DNA from: Ophthalmolycus amberensis
Lineage: Eukaryota > Chordata > Actinopteri > Perciformes > Zoarcidae
Assembly (NCBI GenBank): GCA_024529925.1
Contig: JAFEUB010000720.1
Span: 404,501 to 468,500 of the forward strand
Length of the DNA: 64,000 nt
Direction: 5' to 3'
In this document: positions 38,901 to 52,857 of the stretch, in pieces
How the letters are laid out: every line of letters begins with the position of its first letter
How positions within the stretch are numbered: position 1 is the stretch's first letter
Notes under the pieces: generated by a model
What the model was told of the DNA's origin: nothing
Seen by the model: only the letters and a program-made list of their open reading frames with translations
The model's database searches: none
Made by a program: the position numbers and the translations under genes

Positions 38901-41444
38901 CCACCCTGAGATGAAAGCGTAAAGCTGGTGGAATAACACACTCGGTGTGGTTTGAACAGTGGTGGTGGAGGATCACGCTGCTTTGTTGAAGGCAATTTCC
39001 AAATTACCATCCAAAGCCTTGACCTCTCTATGTATTTCTTGATTCTGCAATCCTTACGTGTTACTTGCAAGAGCCACCCGTCTCCGTGAGTTTCACAAGG
39101 TTGAAAACATGGTGGCAAATCTCACAAGCTGCCCAGCAAATTTCATGCAAATCTTCTTTTTTTTTGGAGATATTTTGACAGAAAATGGTAAAAACCTATT
39201 CTACAGTAAGAGGAGCAGTGGGAAATAGAGAAGTTTAAGAAAGCTACTTTTAAAACTCTGTTAAAGTAAAATTGGCTTTTTTCTTCAAAAGATGAATTTA
39301 AGAATCCCCAATATGCAAGTGATCTTACATAAGCTACAACTTCAAAATGAGTTAAAAGTTCCGCTTAGAAATGGAAAAAGCAAAGTTAAAGCTATGTGAG
39401 AACCAGACTTTTTTTCAGGAATGCCCTCATCTCACTCGCAGTGAAAGTACACATAGTACACTGCATTGAAATATAATATTCTTTATAATGGCTTAAAGAT
39501 CTTATAGTTTTATTAATGGTTTGCTGATACTCTGCAGATCAGTCTTCAGCCATGTTTTAAAGAAACTTTTGGGTTGCCAGATTGTGTAAAAATCTCTCTT
39601 GCATATGTTTATTGGACACTTGTGTTTTTAGGACTTTTGTAATCAGGAAGTCATGCTCCAATGCCCCATTTCACCTCTGACCTTGTGGAAAAAGAGCTGC
39701 AAACATGGACGGAGGAGGATCTGTCATTTGGCAGTCAGTTAATAGGGGATCCCCTCTCAATACACTACACAGTGTGCACATAACACACTTAATAAATAAA
39801 CATGTCCCATAGATCTCAAGAGATGGCACTCAACACTGAAGTTCCTTAGGGTCCTCAGACATACACTCGCCAAGTGAGAAGTCAATCGGATGAACTGTTG
39901 TTGAGAAAATCACAAGACAGACATACAGAGACTCCTTACATTTGAGTTAGATTCATTAATGTTTACCAGCGGCCACCTGGCAACCAGAAAAAAATATTTT
40001 TTGAATGGTGAAATGATCTATAAATCACAACGAAATGATCATTTTAAAGGGTGCCTTATGAGAAATTGGTACTATGTAGAAAAGCGATTCATTTCACTTT
40101 AAATGAGAGTAAAAATGTTAAAATTATACTAAAAAGATGTTCAAGCCAGTCTTCTGCTGTTAAGACAGGAAACTGACATCTCAGGTAAGAGTGCCTCGCA
40201 GTTACATCTCGAGGGAAACCAGTTTGGGTGAGTGCATGCTGCTGTCCGTGGTGCTGAAGTTCAGTACGAGAGAAAAGGGCAAACACAATCACCTCTTTAC
40301 CTCAGACACATGTAACTAAAGGATTATCTTGTTACACCATCTTCCTCTTTCTAATTGCCTAAAGCAGCTGGAGCCAACCATCGCAGACTGCTCCTGCAAA
40401 CAAGATCCATCTTGACCATAACACCCATATAATGAGGAGATTTAGCCATGGCTACATTTGTTTAAGTATAATCTTGATCCAGAAAAAAAAGGGCTCATCT
40501 GTTTAGCATTTCACTGCGTCTGTTGCCAAGTTAAGCTAGCTTTGTGGCAGGGGGCTGATGAAGGCAAGCCAGTGGGGAGTTCTAAGATTACTGCTCAAAT
40601 TGAATAAAGGAGTCGACACATTACAGCGGCTTAGACGATACGCACCACTGCACTGGTTCATTCAAAACCAGCACACAGAAACACACACGGCACACAAACA
40701 TGCGTGAAACTTGGCCAGCCCCTTTCTTGAACGTCTCTTCCTCCATCTACCTTTCCTATCATTTTCTCTCGGTTACACAAACACAAAACGGCTCACAGCC
40801 ACTCAGCGTGGCCCCTGCCTCATGACTTGAGTTCATTATTGCCTTGGCAGGGTTCCTCAGATGAAATTAGAATAACAGGAATGACACAAAATGTAGCAGT
40901 GGAAAGTTTACACAGGGTGAAGGGGGAGAGAGAGCGAGCGTGTGTGTGCTGAACAAATCTAATCTCCTCTGATTCATGGGCAAGCTTGTCTGCATGCATT
41001 TGTGATACACCTCCTCTCTGTGTATGTACTCCGTGTAAGAGATGGAGACAGAGTGCGAATGAGAAAGAATGGCTTCTGACAGTAGAAGACAGCATGAGCA
41101 CAACTCTCTGGGACAAAGTCACAAAGCCTTTTTTTTTTTTGCACGACCACCAGTTAGTGTTGACAGCACAGGCGGAGTTCATTTAGTGGCAATACTACTT
41201 GTGACACAGTTACATTCTCCAAAGCCTGAATTATGACTTCAGGCTTCCTGGTCCGAATAAGTGCTGAGGCACCGCAGCTCACTGTTCCGCAGGCAGACAG
41301 TGGAGGAAGGCAAATTCTCATTTTCCCCAAAAGCACAGATAACGGCAGTGTTTTTCCCTTTTTTTTGGTTTTGTATGAATCATTTTTAAAACGTTCATTC
41401 TCCTTTTATATATGGACTACAGGTATAAAGGATGATGCGTTTGT

Positions 41445-41640
41445 TTAGCCAGTCCACCACTTTGGTCCTGACTGAAATATCTCATCAAGTATTGGATGGA
41501 TTGCCATGAAATTTGCAGATATTCATGCTCCCAAGAGGATTAAAACTACTGATGATCCCCTGTGCCATAATGAGGTAGAGACGTGTGGCTTTAAGGGAAA
41601 TAACTTGGTTACTCAACTTTTTGTCCATAATCAGGTTAAA
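41445..41640 (+). repeat. fragment of a common fish interspersed repeat
   Basis: The phrases 'agtccaccactttggtcctg', 'aaatatctcatcaagtattg' and 'gattgccatgaaatttgcag' belong to a repeat that I recognise as very frequent in percomorph genomes. Related fragments occur near 39090-39180 and 39830-39960. Boundaries are approximate. Confidence 0.55.
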
Positions 41641-43833
41641 ATGAATCCAATACTAAAAACTAATAATCATCCACACCTGTAATTTGTGTTTAGTACTAAT
41701 TAACTACTAATGGCAAATATTTAAGTATGTTTGCAGGCTTATCTTTAGCAGTTTGTTCAAAGCACTGCCAAAGTTCATCCTCACAGAGCAGTATTGCCAC
41801 CGTACATTCGTTTCTTTGTAAATGCAAAAAGGGCCAAAAAATTAAATATGCAAGTTCTAAAGTATTTGTGACTAAAGTTATACAAGTATAATATAAGTGA
41901 ATTATTTCTGAAAAGAGAATGTGGTCAAGATGTCTCACTGCAAGCACAAGATGATATGACATCTTTTATTTCCAGCAACGGGAAAAATTGCCTGCAATCC
42001 AGTGAGAAACGGCAACAAGGACAATATAGCTACAGTAAATCTTGTACTAGTAAAACCAGCAGCTGATTTACTCCTCAATAAAACCCCTTCTTCTATACAG
42101 CACCTCTACAGAAGAAGGATTAAACTAATGGAAACATCACATAAAAAAGGCTTCAACTCTGAAGTAACTTAATTCAAGATGGCTGAATGCCCGGTAGCAT
42201 TGCAGCAGGTTTAAAAGAGCTCTAACAGTCGCCACTCTATCACAAGGCCAAATAGTGTTTTCAGTATCACCAGAACAGTCGGGTGGCCATCTATTGCCTC
42301 CGAGCAATGAAACATCACTAGCAGTGTGTGAAAACAACTTCTTCACCCTTCAAGTTTCCTCTTTAAAGATGGTTGTGGATCATAGTACACACACCTCAGG
42401 TGAAGTGTACTGGTAGTGTACTGAAGCTTTCCTGAAACTAAAACGTGTCCATACTGTTCACAGAATCAGTTATCTACTGTAGGCCAAGTGTCCTATCTTT
42501 AATATCCTGTATTCTCCACAGAGGAGATTAAGGAAGCTCATCAACCAGGGAGGCACAGCTCCGATCTCAATAAACCGAAAGCTCATTAAATTGGTTTGTC
42601 ATCACCATGAAAGCTCTGTGGGACTGTACAGTAGTGTGAATTGCTACCATATACTCAGAACCTGTTAAGTGCTAACACATCAAGAACTGGGAGTGTAACG
42701 CATTACTAACATACTGCTGCTTCCTTACAGTCTCTCTCTCGCTCTTTCTCAACAGAAGCACTGCGCTCAAATGTCCCCCTCAGCTTACATTAATTCCAGA
42801 TTGGACACCCTGAAGCAGACTTCCACTGAAACCAAAAAATCGGAATTATATACAGTATGCTTCTTTGAGCCCTCACCCCAACCGATACCAAGGTTAACAA
42901 CGTGGTTGTCCACCTGCCACTAATTAATGAAGTTACCAGTGTTTGTACTTCATGGTGAATGAAGCCAAGCTAACGGACGCATTACACCAGTATTTGGCCG
43001 GTGGCTGCTGCCAATTTTCACCCTCGACAAGGCCCCCGTCTTTCCTGATTTAACAGGACTATTTCCTTGTACATAGTAGAGCGATGAGCCCTGCAGCTAA
43101 GCACCAACATCGTGTGGAAGTCCTCCCAGAAGCGTAGGTCGGATGCATATACTTATGGCCGTACAGCGTACCCGCAGTACCAACAAAGCTGTTTATGTGG
43201 ACAGACTGGTTTGCCATCCTACAGGTAGCACACTTCCCGTTATGTGCGAGGCTACTGCAGGTGAAGACTTTGCTACACTATGAGGCTTCCCCGTGGGCAT
43301 ATTAGTCAATTATGTTAACACGCTCTGCTGTGCTGGGCTCCAGATTAGTTTTTAATTACATTTAACAGTGCAGAGTGTCACCAGCCACCAGCCCTACACA
43401 GTATCGCCTGAAACAACCTTTTCCTCAGGGAGAAGGTAAGAGAGTCTGCGAGTAGCTGAATGTACAATTTACACATAAATTAACCTGTGGTAATTAAACA
43501 GCTGACGGAATACTGAGTCACCAGCATGCAAACACGTCTGACTTCAAAAAAAAGACGTGCTTGATGTGCGCACACTGGATTCTAGCAATACTCTGCCGTC
43601 TGCAGTGTTTGTGTGGTTTGGTTTGATGTGTATGTTAAGAAGTCGCATGTGTCAGATAAGCTGGCAATTAGATTGAAAACAAATCAAAAAATGTCAAAAT
43701 AGTGTAAATGTAAATGACTTCCACCTTTAGTATGAGCTGGTAGAGTAAATCAAATCCACTCAAAAATAAATCTAAATAAACTGAATTACAGACTTGACAT
43801 TTCACAAGTTGTGGTACTTTTTCCTGCTTAATA

Positions 43834-44670
43834 GATTCAAGCAGTGGCGGCTGGTCAATAGAGGGCAATGGGGCATGGCCCCACCTTGAGCCACACAAAA
43901 AAGAAAAAAAAAAAATTATAATAATAAATTATACAAATTGTCAATATTTGTGAACTGTGGAATGTACCCAGTAATATGTGTAAAATGTGATATCTGCGCA
44001 AAATATATGCTTTTCCTGCTCGTGCTCTCCGCCTGTGTGAACGACACGTCTCAGAACGCGCATCGAGGTGGGCCAAATCGTTTTTGCCCAAAAGAGGCGG
44101 GTCTATGAAGCAGTTTAGCCAATTGCTGATTGAAGATATAAATGAGTGACATACAATTTAGCCAATCAGCGGCCTCAAATAGATTCAGTGTGGGGCCAAA
44201 AATATTTTGCCCGTTCTCGTCAGGAGAAGTCTCTACGCGCGAGCACTCCTCCTCCAAGACCCGTTTGAGAGGAGAACTTTGGCGGAGCCGATATCAGATC
44301 AGCCTGACCTCACAATCAGACAGCAGACTCGCGGGAAAGGGAAGCAGTACATGCGAAGCTTCTGTACTAGCTGTACACCAGACAGGTTTGGCTAGCTGGA
44401 TGACGTCATGCTAATAACTTATTTAGCTTTTTAAAACACCGGGGACGGATCCAGCACGGACAGTTACGGGAGTGAGGGATGAGGAGGTAAGTTATATTAT
44501 ATTTTACAAGTGTTATTTGCTGCTTTTTTCATGTTGGAATAAATGTTAAATATTTAACTGCAAAGTAGTAATGCGTGTTTGATACTTTAATTTTTTTGCA
44601 TTGAATCATACTGGGATGTTTGCTGAAATTGATAGGATGGCCCTTTCCACCAGCCGCCACTGGATTCAAG
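43834..44670. mobile_element. non-autonomous hAT-like DNA transposon with 8-bp target duplication
   Basis: The element spans 43842-44662 (821 bases). Its ends are exact 14-base inverted repeats, cagtggcggctggt and accagccgccactg. It is flanked by an identical 8-base duplication, gattcaag, at 43834-43841 and 44663-44670. An 8-base duplication and CAGTGGCGG-type ends are typical of hAT elements. No transposase frame fits in it, so movement would depend on another copy. The intact duplication suggests a fairly recent insertion. It sits just 3' of nrdc. Confidence 0.88.
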
Positions 44671-44723
44671 TGTGTTTTCTGCAGTCAGCACATTGCTTCA
44701 TTCAGTCACTCATCACTCATTGA

Positions 44724-44729
44724 TTTATT
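44724..44729 (-). terminator. candidate nrdc poly(A) signal
   Basis: TTTATT on the plus strand gives AATAAA on the minus strand, about 550 bases past the nrdc stop codon and just before the hAT-like element. It is a candidate only. Confidence 0.35.
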
Positions 44730-45281
44730 CTCTTTGCAGTTTCATACCAGGGCATGATCTAGGTCAGCTAATAGCAGTAGCGCACAGCAGAGCTTGAAAT
44801 CCAGCACACGATCACTCAAAGACACACGTCTGGAGTTCAAAGCACTCAGCACTTCTGCAGTTTTCACAGTTGATTTGTGTTTTTAAACGGTAATAAACTC
44901 AGTTTTGCGGCTCCACAAACAGTGGAAAAGACAGGGATTCGGAGCTGTAATAGCAGCAGAGCTCAGACAACCAAATAAATGAAAATTTGATTCCAAAGAT
45001 TTTCCGTCAGTGTGAGATAGAGAAATAGATGGAGCGCACCCACGCTCCCGGTGTCTGAGGATATGAAATAATTGAGTGTAAGAAAGCAGAAAAGATCATC
45101 GCATAGCTAAAAGAAAACTATCATCACTTCCAGGCCTTTTGCCTGTGCACACAGTGTGGATAAAAACTACAGCGGCGCCCTAGAGGCAGAATCCAGGTCC
45201 GGAGAGGAGCCAAAGCCATTATAACCTTCCGTCACCTCCACATATTAAGTGTCTGCATGAGACAGAGTCTGTGAACGTGGC

Positions 45282-48200
45282 TCAGTGGGAGGCAAAGCAC
45301 CGCCAGCTGTGGGTGTCACAGTCTGAGCAGGAGTTCATTTCAGTATCTTCTGGTAAGGGGAAGAGGGGCAGGCCTTCAATGAAAGCAGAGATGTCCATGA
45401 TGGCTACAGCACCCGCCATCTTGGGTGAGGCAGGCAGGAAGGTGAGCTTGGACACCTCGCCGTAGGTAGAGCCACTTGACTCCTCCTCTTTGCACTCTGC
45501 TCCTTCTTGTTTCTGACCACCAGCCTCCTCGTCCTTCTCTTCAGCACCAAATCCCACCACCTTTAGGAGACAGGGATACATTTAATGTGTCGCCACGCAA
45601 AAGTGAAGGAAAAAGAAAAATACCCTTCTGTCTCTCTACAAACATTAAGGCATTGCTTACATGCACGCTGAGTTTGCGGCTGTTCTGTCCTTGATGCTCT
45701 TTGAACCAGGAGACCAGCTCAGCTCTGGTCATCTGCTTCAGAGCCTCGATCTAGAACACACAGAAGCACCGACGGTAAGAACACCAGGAAAGTTTGGCCT
45801 CTTTATCTTCCCGCTATGGTTTTATGGCTCATTTAGGGGATGGTTCAGACAATCAACCGTCTTTTATCCAACCAGTTTTCAGCAACAGCTCTCAGCAGAG
45901 AAGCTCAGAGGAAGCCACTGTGCAGCAGGAAATGGTGGACAAACACACTTTCTAGCTGGTGGAGAAAGTCAAGCGTCTAGCGGATAAAGAGACAGATTTA
46001 TTCCCCTCAGGAGTTTGTGGAGAGCAAACCAAAGTTACAAAATAAAGTCTATATTTGTCTTAAATGTATAAGGTGGGATTGCAAAGTTGCTCTGTTGCTC
46101 CAGGGAGAGAGCGCGATAATGATAAACATTTCAGTTTCCACCTCAATGTAAATGTGTCAGGCAGGTAATGAGATAATTCTCATATGTCCCTGAGCAGGTT
46201 AGAGGCCTAATATTATCACGAGGATGCTTCAGCAAGCACTGCAGTATAACACAACACATTACAATGCATTACATTACAAAAGAAGCAGATATGTAAACAA
46301 TGAAGGTGTGTAACAGCAGTGCCGGGGATGAGGTAGTAAGATTACTCAGGCTTGGTTTGCTTTGTGCCGTCTCTTAGGTTTAAGTTTAAAGGTTAGGTAA
46401 TTAGTGCTCTCTCTTAATTCATTAGAACGCTGTTCCAGTAGCGACTGGCTCAGACGGAGAAGACTTGTCTGTATTGTACAACATAGTCTCTTCGAGTATT
46501 TGCCTTCGTTGCCCTGCTGCTACTATCCTTCGGCATTATGAACAGTGCAGGCAAACCTTAATGATGAAGCAAGCATCTGCTAAATGTTTAAAACTATGAA
46601 AATTTAATAACTTGTACTTTCTTACTATATGGCCATCATAATGGCAAGGATAGCTCTTGGCCTTTCGATCAAGTGCTTGTAAAACAGCAGGTCATGTTCA
46701 TTTTGTGCTCTTCTGCAAGGCAATTTTTTTTACACCAGGGTAATTAATTGTGCTTTACAGGGTAATAAAAATACAGTAAAGGTGAAAGTTTTACAATTTA
46801 AAAAGTGCCAAAGTACAAGCAATTTAAAGTAAACGAGTACAGTTTAAATCAAGTACAAACAAAGCAAATACTCCCACATTTAAATACACAATAAATACAA
46901 AATAACATTACTATAATAATCATAAGTATACTAGTCCTTCTAATATATAATAATAATAATAATGATAGTAATAAGGCCTATAGCCTACATCATAGTGGAT
47001 TAAGTTTGGTCAAAGAATGCAACAACATAAATCCCACAAACATCACTACCATGTCAAAGTCTCTGCTCATTTAAATGAGGTAGAGGCCAGTAATAAAGAT
47101 CAAGGTTAGTATTGGAAGTAAGGGAATGAATAAAGAGCCAATACATGGTCCTCAAGCGTAAAGAGGATGTCTGCATTCATTTGTCCATTGAGCTGATAAT
47201 GTGTGTGTGCGTGTGTGTGTCGTTGTCCTCACCTCTCTGTTGAGCCTGTCAAACACAAACTGCTGTGTAACCACCTCGGCCCAGTTCCTGTGCACCTCCT
47301 CCCCGAGGTGTGTGTCTTCACACTCCTTCAGCGTCACTAAAGCAGTCACCTGTACAAAACACATGAGCACGCGCTGGGTCTTACATGGCTAGGAAATGTG
47401 TTATTAATCCACCAAAGTAACTTGAAACTTTTGACATTTCTAAAACATAATTATCTGTAACCTATCTACGTTTGGGAGAAACTCACAAATACACAAAAAC
47501 ACAAACACACACACAGACCTGGGTAGTAAAGGACTCCTCAGAAAGAGAATTGAGCGTCTCCCCAAACGAAGCCAAAAACTCTTCAATCTTTAACTCCACC
47601 AGCTCGGTACTGTGAGAGAAAAGGTTCATGAGAGGTGAGAGATATATTATAGGCTACAGGGTGTATTTGACTTTTTCATTTATCAGCTCCAGACGCTTCT
47701 CTTTCCAGGGCCAGATAGAAAAATTGTAGCTTGCGTTTGAGTGAACAGTAAGATAAATTATACCCTGGCTTTGGGAAAAGCAGTTAAGATAAAGCGTGTC
47801 TTGCTTTGGGCGAATGAAAGGTTACGATTGTGTTGCAGACTCACTTGAACTTTGTGGCCTGCGTTTCCACCGTGACGGAGAAACCCAGAACGCCTGAGGT
47901 GTTTCTGCAGGTGGGGTAGACATGGTAGCTGCAGAGGGAGACGTGACAACAGACAGCTAGGATGAGAGATGTTGAGAAGCAGATATACTAAGAAATATCA
48001 AAATACCAAGGCAAGAAAATATGTTATATTTGCCAAAAGTTAATGTCCCACCTGTCCCGACTTTCTCTACTTTGTATAGTAAAAAAATTTACATCCATGT
48101 CTTCAATTTGCACATAACGCTTGTGGAAGTAAGTAAACGTTTTAATGAAAGCGTCACCACACTCACCCAAGAGTCTCTTTGGTCCGGAGGAAGTCAAAGC

Positions 48201-51200
48201 AGGGTTCCTCCATGTGCATCTGTAAGACAACAACAATTCAGTTCAGCATGGAGGAATGACACAATCAATGAATTAAGCAATGAATGCATTTAGAGAAATA
48301 AACGCACCACCAAAAGCTCCATCAGTGTGTGTTCCCTCAAGAGCTTTGGGCCGGACTAGATGGAAAGATAAAGGGAGAAAGAAAAAGTGTGCAGAAATAA
48401 TAAATATCTGAATTGGGATATGTTTCAGTCAGAATGTGAAGGACCTGATGCACTGCAGGTGTGCTCGTACCTGGTAGTAAACAGTGACCTCAGAGTTGGC
48501 ATCTCCCTTATTGAGTGATTTGACCTTACAGATGTGGTGCTTCAGAGGAAGCTCCACCACTCTGAACATCACCGGCACCTCTGCTGGCAGCTTGGAGAAC
48601 TGCAACTTTCTGCCAGAGGGAAAATAAAGGAGGACAAAATGGGAGGAACGGAGGAAGGAAAAGGGAAAGAGAAGAAGAAGAAGATAGGGAAGGAGCAGAG
48701 GAAGGGAGAAAGGAGGCAGGAAGTTTGAAAGGAGGGAATAAAAGGAAAAAGTAAAGAAGGTGAAAAGGGAATCATGCCGTGAACAAGTGGAGCTAATGCA
48801 AATTACTGTGTATGGCGGCAAACAAATCCATTTGATTGCATAGTATTGGTGTTCTCATTAGGGAATGCATTCAGTGTAATAGCTGACTTACTCGGTGACA
48901 TACTGCAGGAAATGCTCTGACTCCTGTGGAGACAATACAATAAAGGATCATGAACAGGTAAAGATAAGAGTAAGAGATGAGGACAGTGTCAAGTTCACTC
49001 ACAATCAATTGATGCAAGTGCAGACACACAACATTCAGCGATTCATTAGCTAATCAGCTAATTGTATTGCTAATCAATCTACTTGTCTGTGTACTGCGTG
49101 CCATCCACTCACAGCGCTGCTGAAGTTGCCCTGCACCAGTCCCTCCGCGTACAGCTCGGCCCTCAATGTGCGGCTAAAGTCCATCAGCTCGTCGCTGGTC
49201 GGACCGGCCATCAGAGCCTGATACTTCTCCACCATGGACCAGCGAGAGTGCTCCAAGATCAGCAAACGCACATCCCTGAGAGAGAGGAGAGGGAGAGGGG
49301 AAGAGAGGAGGGGGGAAAAGAGGACACCAACAGCAGGAGTGTTTTTTTCTACATTCAGGGTTGTCACACATTTCACCACTAGAAGGCATCACAGACTTGA
49401 AGATAAGTCAGAAAGTAAGCTGGAAATGTCACAAGACAGAAGGCAAACCACTCACTTGCCGAGTTTCTCAGGTTTAATGAGGATGTTGAAGTAGGTTTTC
49501 TTGAGCTGCTCCGCGTACATGCTGAAGACGTCAGGGGAGGCAGAGAAATCAGCCAGGTGGTCAATGATCAGGTGGAACAGCAGCTAAAGAGCGACACGGA
49601 CAGAAAGACAGACAGGCAGGCAAGATGAATCACCATCATCACCATGCATCAAAACAACACAAACACATCTGTGTGTGCATGACCGTCTGTTTGAGGAGCT
49701 TCCAAATGAAGTAGCAAGCGCAGTTGTTTATAAATCATTTCTTAAAGGAATAGTTCGACATTTTGGGAAATATGCTAAAAGACTTAAAGCTGCAAAAGAC
49801 ATCTCCCCCCCCAACCGTTTCCAAGTGGTATTACTGATCGCTTGCAGTCTCACTCAGATCCTACTACTAGCAACAAATTAAGCGACTTATTCAGACCATC
49901 AGGGAAAAAGCAAGAATGATATTCAAACACACTATATTATTGTACAATATATATTGTATTCCTCCCCAATGCTGGAATGTAATCTTCTGCCAACAGCACA
50001 GGGTCTCTCCTGTCCTCCTGTGCCGATCGCAGGCAGTCTCTCCTTTGCTGCAATCGATGCAACCACTGAGCTGAATGTAAACGCACGATGACGTCGCCAA
50101 TATGCAAATGAGCGCATGACTTCATCTGGCTGCTTTTAGCGACTTTTGTAGCTAGTGCTCGCTACTGTCATTGGAAAATAGTTGGCAACACTGCACAGGG
50201 TGTACTGCATGTTGTCTTCCACAGCTTTGAGCCTAAATCAATCTTTTATTTTCCAGAGATGGTTCCTGTTGGCAGACATAATTGCACAGTGGAAGCGAGG
50301 CTTGTAGGGAACAAATCTAAACACCACTGGTGTCATTATTCTACAGCCATTTGACTGTGCAATCAACATTTACGTCATAGTAAGTTAAAGCTAAGCCAGG
50401 CTAGCTGGTTCCCCTTTGTTTTCAGTCCAAATGCTAAGCTGAGTCGTCTGCTAGCTCCAGCTACATATTTAACACAGTGGTATCAATCTTCTCATCTAAC
50501 TCAGAAAGAAAGCGAATAAGTGTATTTCCCAAAATGTGCAACTATTCCTTTAATGATTTTACGATCACCATGAAGCCAATTATATGACCAACTATTTGGT
50601 GTCAGGGTGTGACAAATATCACATTTCCTATTAAGGGCCTATTATGATCTATAAAGCTTTAGTTAATGATTGATTACCATTGATACAGATTTTATTTACC
50701 ACTTATAGACAAAAGGTAAATCATGCTTTATAAGAAAGTGGTATAAAAAAAAGTTGTTTTAGTAATCTAAAATAAAGTTATATACATGTAGCCAACAAAT
50801 ACACAGGATTTAAAGTCTATACTTTATGGGCTATGGCGCATATGACAAAATAATGATCAGTGTGTGGTGATGCATATACATCGTATCTATATCTGTTTGT
50901 GTGTGCGGTTATTCCGGATTCATTCACTCACAGGCAGTTTGTGGTTAAATCCTTTAACCTTGATGACTAGGCCGTGCTCACCGGCCGTCAGTTTGTACTC
51001 CAGCTGGGCCACTTCAGCCTCGTAAGCCGGCTCGGCAAGGTTGTGGTCTAGGATGTTGACCAGCAGGTCAAACAAGACCACACTGGAGCGGGGAATGAGG
51101 ACAGGGGGAAGGGGGGAGAGGGAGAGAAATGATGGGGAGGAGGTTAAGGAATAAAGTGAAATATAGCAAGGAAATGAGGGGAGAAGGGTGAGATACAGGG

Positions 51201-52807
51201 GGAAAGGGAGATGGAGAGAAATAATAGAGGCAGGGAAGAAAGGAGAAGGCATCCAAACAGTGAGGAGTAGGGAATGGAAGAAGGAAAGGATAAACGCAAG
51301 GTAAGTGAATAAATGTAAAAGTGAATAAAAGTAGGGAAGGACAGAGGGTTAGAAGGAAGTAAAAAGGAGGATTGAAGTGATGAAAGGAAAAGGGGGATGT
51401 AAGTATAGTAGCAGAAAGCGAGAGAAAACAGACAACGGCATTAAAAAATAAATAAATAAAAAAAGATGTTTATAACACTATATTCACAAGGGCATGTTTG
51501 AGCCTGAACTTACTTCTTAGCAGATTGCTGGATTACAGGAGAGATTAAGTGGAATCTGATGTAGGCTGCAGCAGGAAAAAGGACAAGCGAGTGTCAACAC
51601 CTCTCAAATGCTATCAAAAGTTTTTGTTGGAAACATCTTGCATGCTAATTGAGGCTCACAGTACAGGCAGGCGGACACACACACACCCACACACCTTTCG
51701 GGATTTTGAATTTGTTGTCCTTCTTGTACCACAGGCATCCCCTGTCGCTGTCGGCTATCCGGAGAGGAACCTCAGTGTCTGGGCAGTCAGATGGCTTCAG
51801 GGTGAAGTCAGTGGCTGAAAAAATGTACATAAACAATGAAAAATCACAATTCCCACTTGGTGCAATCTCATAAATAATGTGCGAGTTTCAACAATTCAAT
51901 ATGTCCAGTTCGGGATACACATGCAGCTGGTTGTCAAGACTGTAAAAGATGTCGCCACACCCGCCCATCCCAATAAATGATTCAATAAGCCTTGGGCGTA
52001 TAAGGGGAGCTGCATCATTTCTTCACATTTTATCAGTTATGGCAATGTGGTGCTTTACCAGCAAAATGTACAAACGGAGCACAATGCCGAAATGTATCAG
52101 CCCTAAACGTTTGGTTAGAATTAGACCAGCGGTGCTTTGTTTGGCTTTAAATCTTCAGCCTTAAAATGCACAGCGTCTCTCCATTGCTGGACTTAAATTA
52201 AAAGGAAGACCAGCGAGTTCACAGTGACAGAATACACTGACCAAAATGCTCTGTTCCGCCCAGTCTAGTCAATATATCTGATGACTGCATTTGTTGGATG
52301 GTTGAATGGGGAGCCAAAGTACACAGTGCAGGAACAAGTCTTGTTCATGATCATCTTATTGGACACATGCGGCCATTTTGGGCCACAACAATCAACTTGT
52401 TTGCTTGTGGTGCACAAAGTATATTAGCCCACAGATGAACTTGTTTTCAGCCGGAAAGGTGAGGTCACTGTTGAGCTCCAGGTCTCCTGTCCACTGCTCC
52501 ATCCACTCCTGCTGGATGTCTGTGTGAAGAGAGAACATCTATTAGCACATAAGAAACATTTGAACTTAAGATTAATGTTTGGAAACGAGTGACCTAAAGA
52601 TTTAATGCCAAAAAAATAATAATGAAATATTGGTTTCCGTGCATTTTTTAAAAATTGAAATTGTATTCCGACACTATTGTTCGCCATCTAAAAGACAGAG
52701 ATAAATGCTGGCATTTCTGCTGCTGGCTAGCTGCATTATATCATCCTGAATATCACCCCACAAGGGGAAAAAAGACAATGTATTCACTGAATGACTACAT
52801 TGTGGAG

Positions 52808-52857
<50 letters not shown>

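Larger units (their letters stand above)
30092..45281. other. gene-poor interval between fam163a and nrdc
   Basis: About 15 kb without a recognisable coding exon on either strand. It probably contains fam163a 5' noncoding exon(s) and a CpG-rich promoter near 38.5-38.9 kb. It also holds fish repeat fragments near 31.1, 36.0, 39.1, 39.8 and 41.5 kb, a poly(C) run near 34342-34356, a complete hAT-like element at 43842-44662, and the probable nrdc 3' UTR at the right end. Open frames of 60-120 codons here lack domains and are treated as chance. Confidence 0.6.

Noticed and set aside
38643..38939. Arg-rich plus-strand frame and Pro/Ser-rich minus-strand frame over the CpG-rich island
   Set aside because: Long frames are expected by chance in GC-rich DNA. 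There is no domain and no splice partner, so a promoter region is the better reading.
48569..48821. Minus-strand frame rich in Phe, Leu and Ser that could look like a membrane protein
   Set aside because: It reads through a polypyrimidine-rich nrdc intron (GGA/GAA repeats on the plus strand) and into exon 48471-48609 in the wrong frame.
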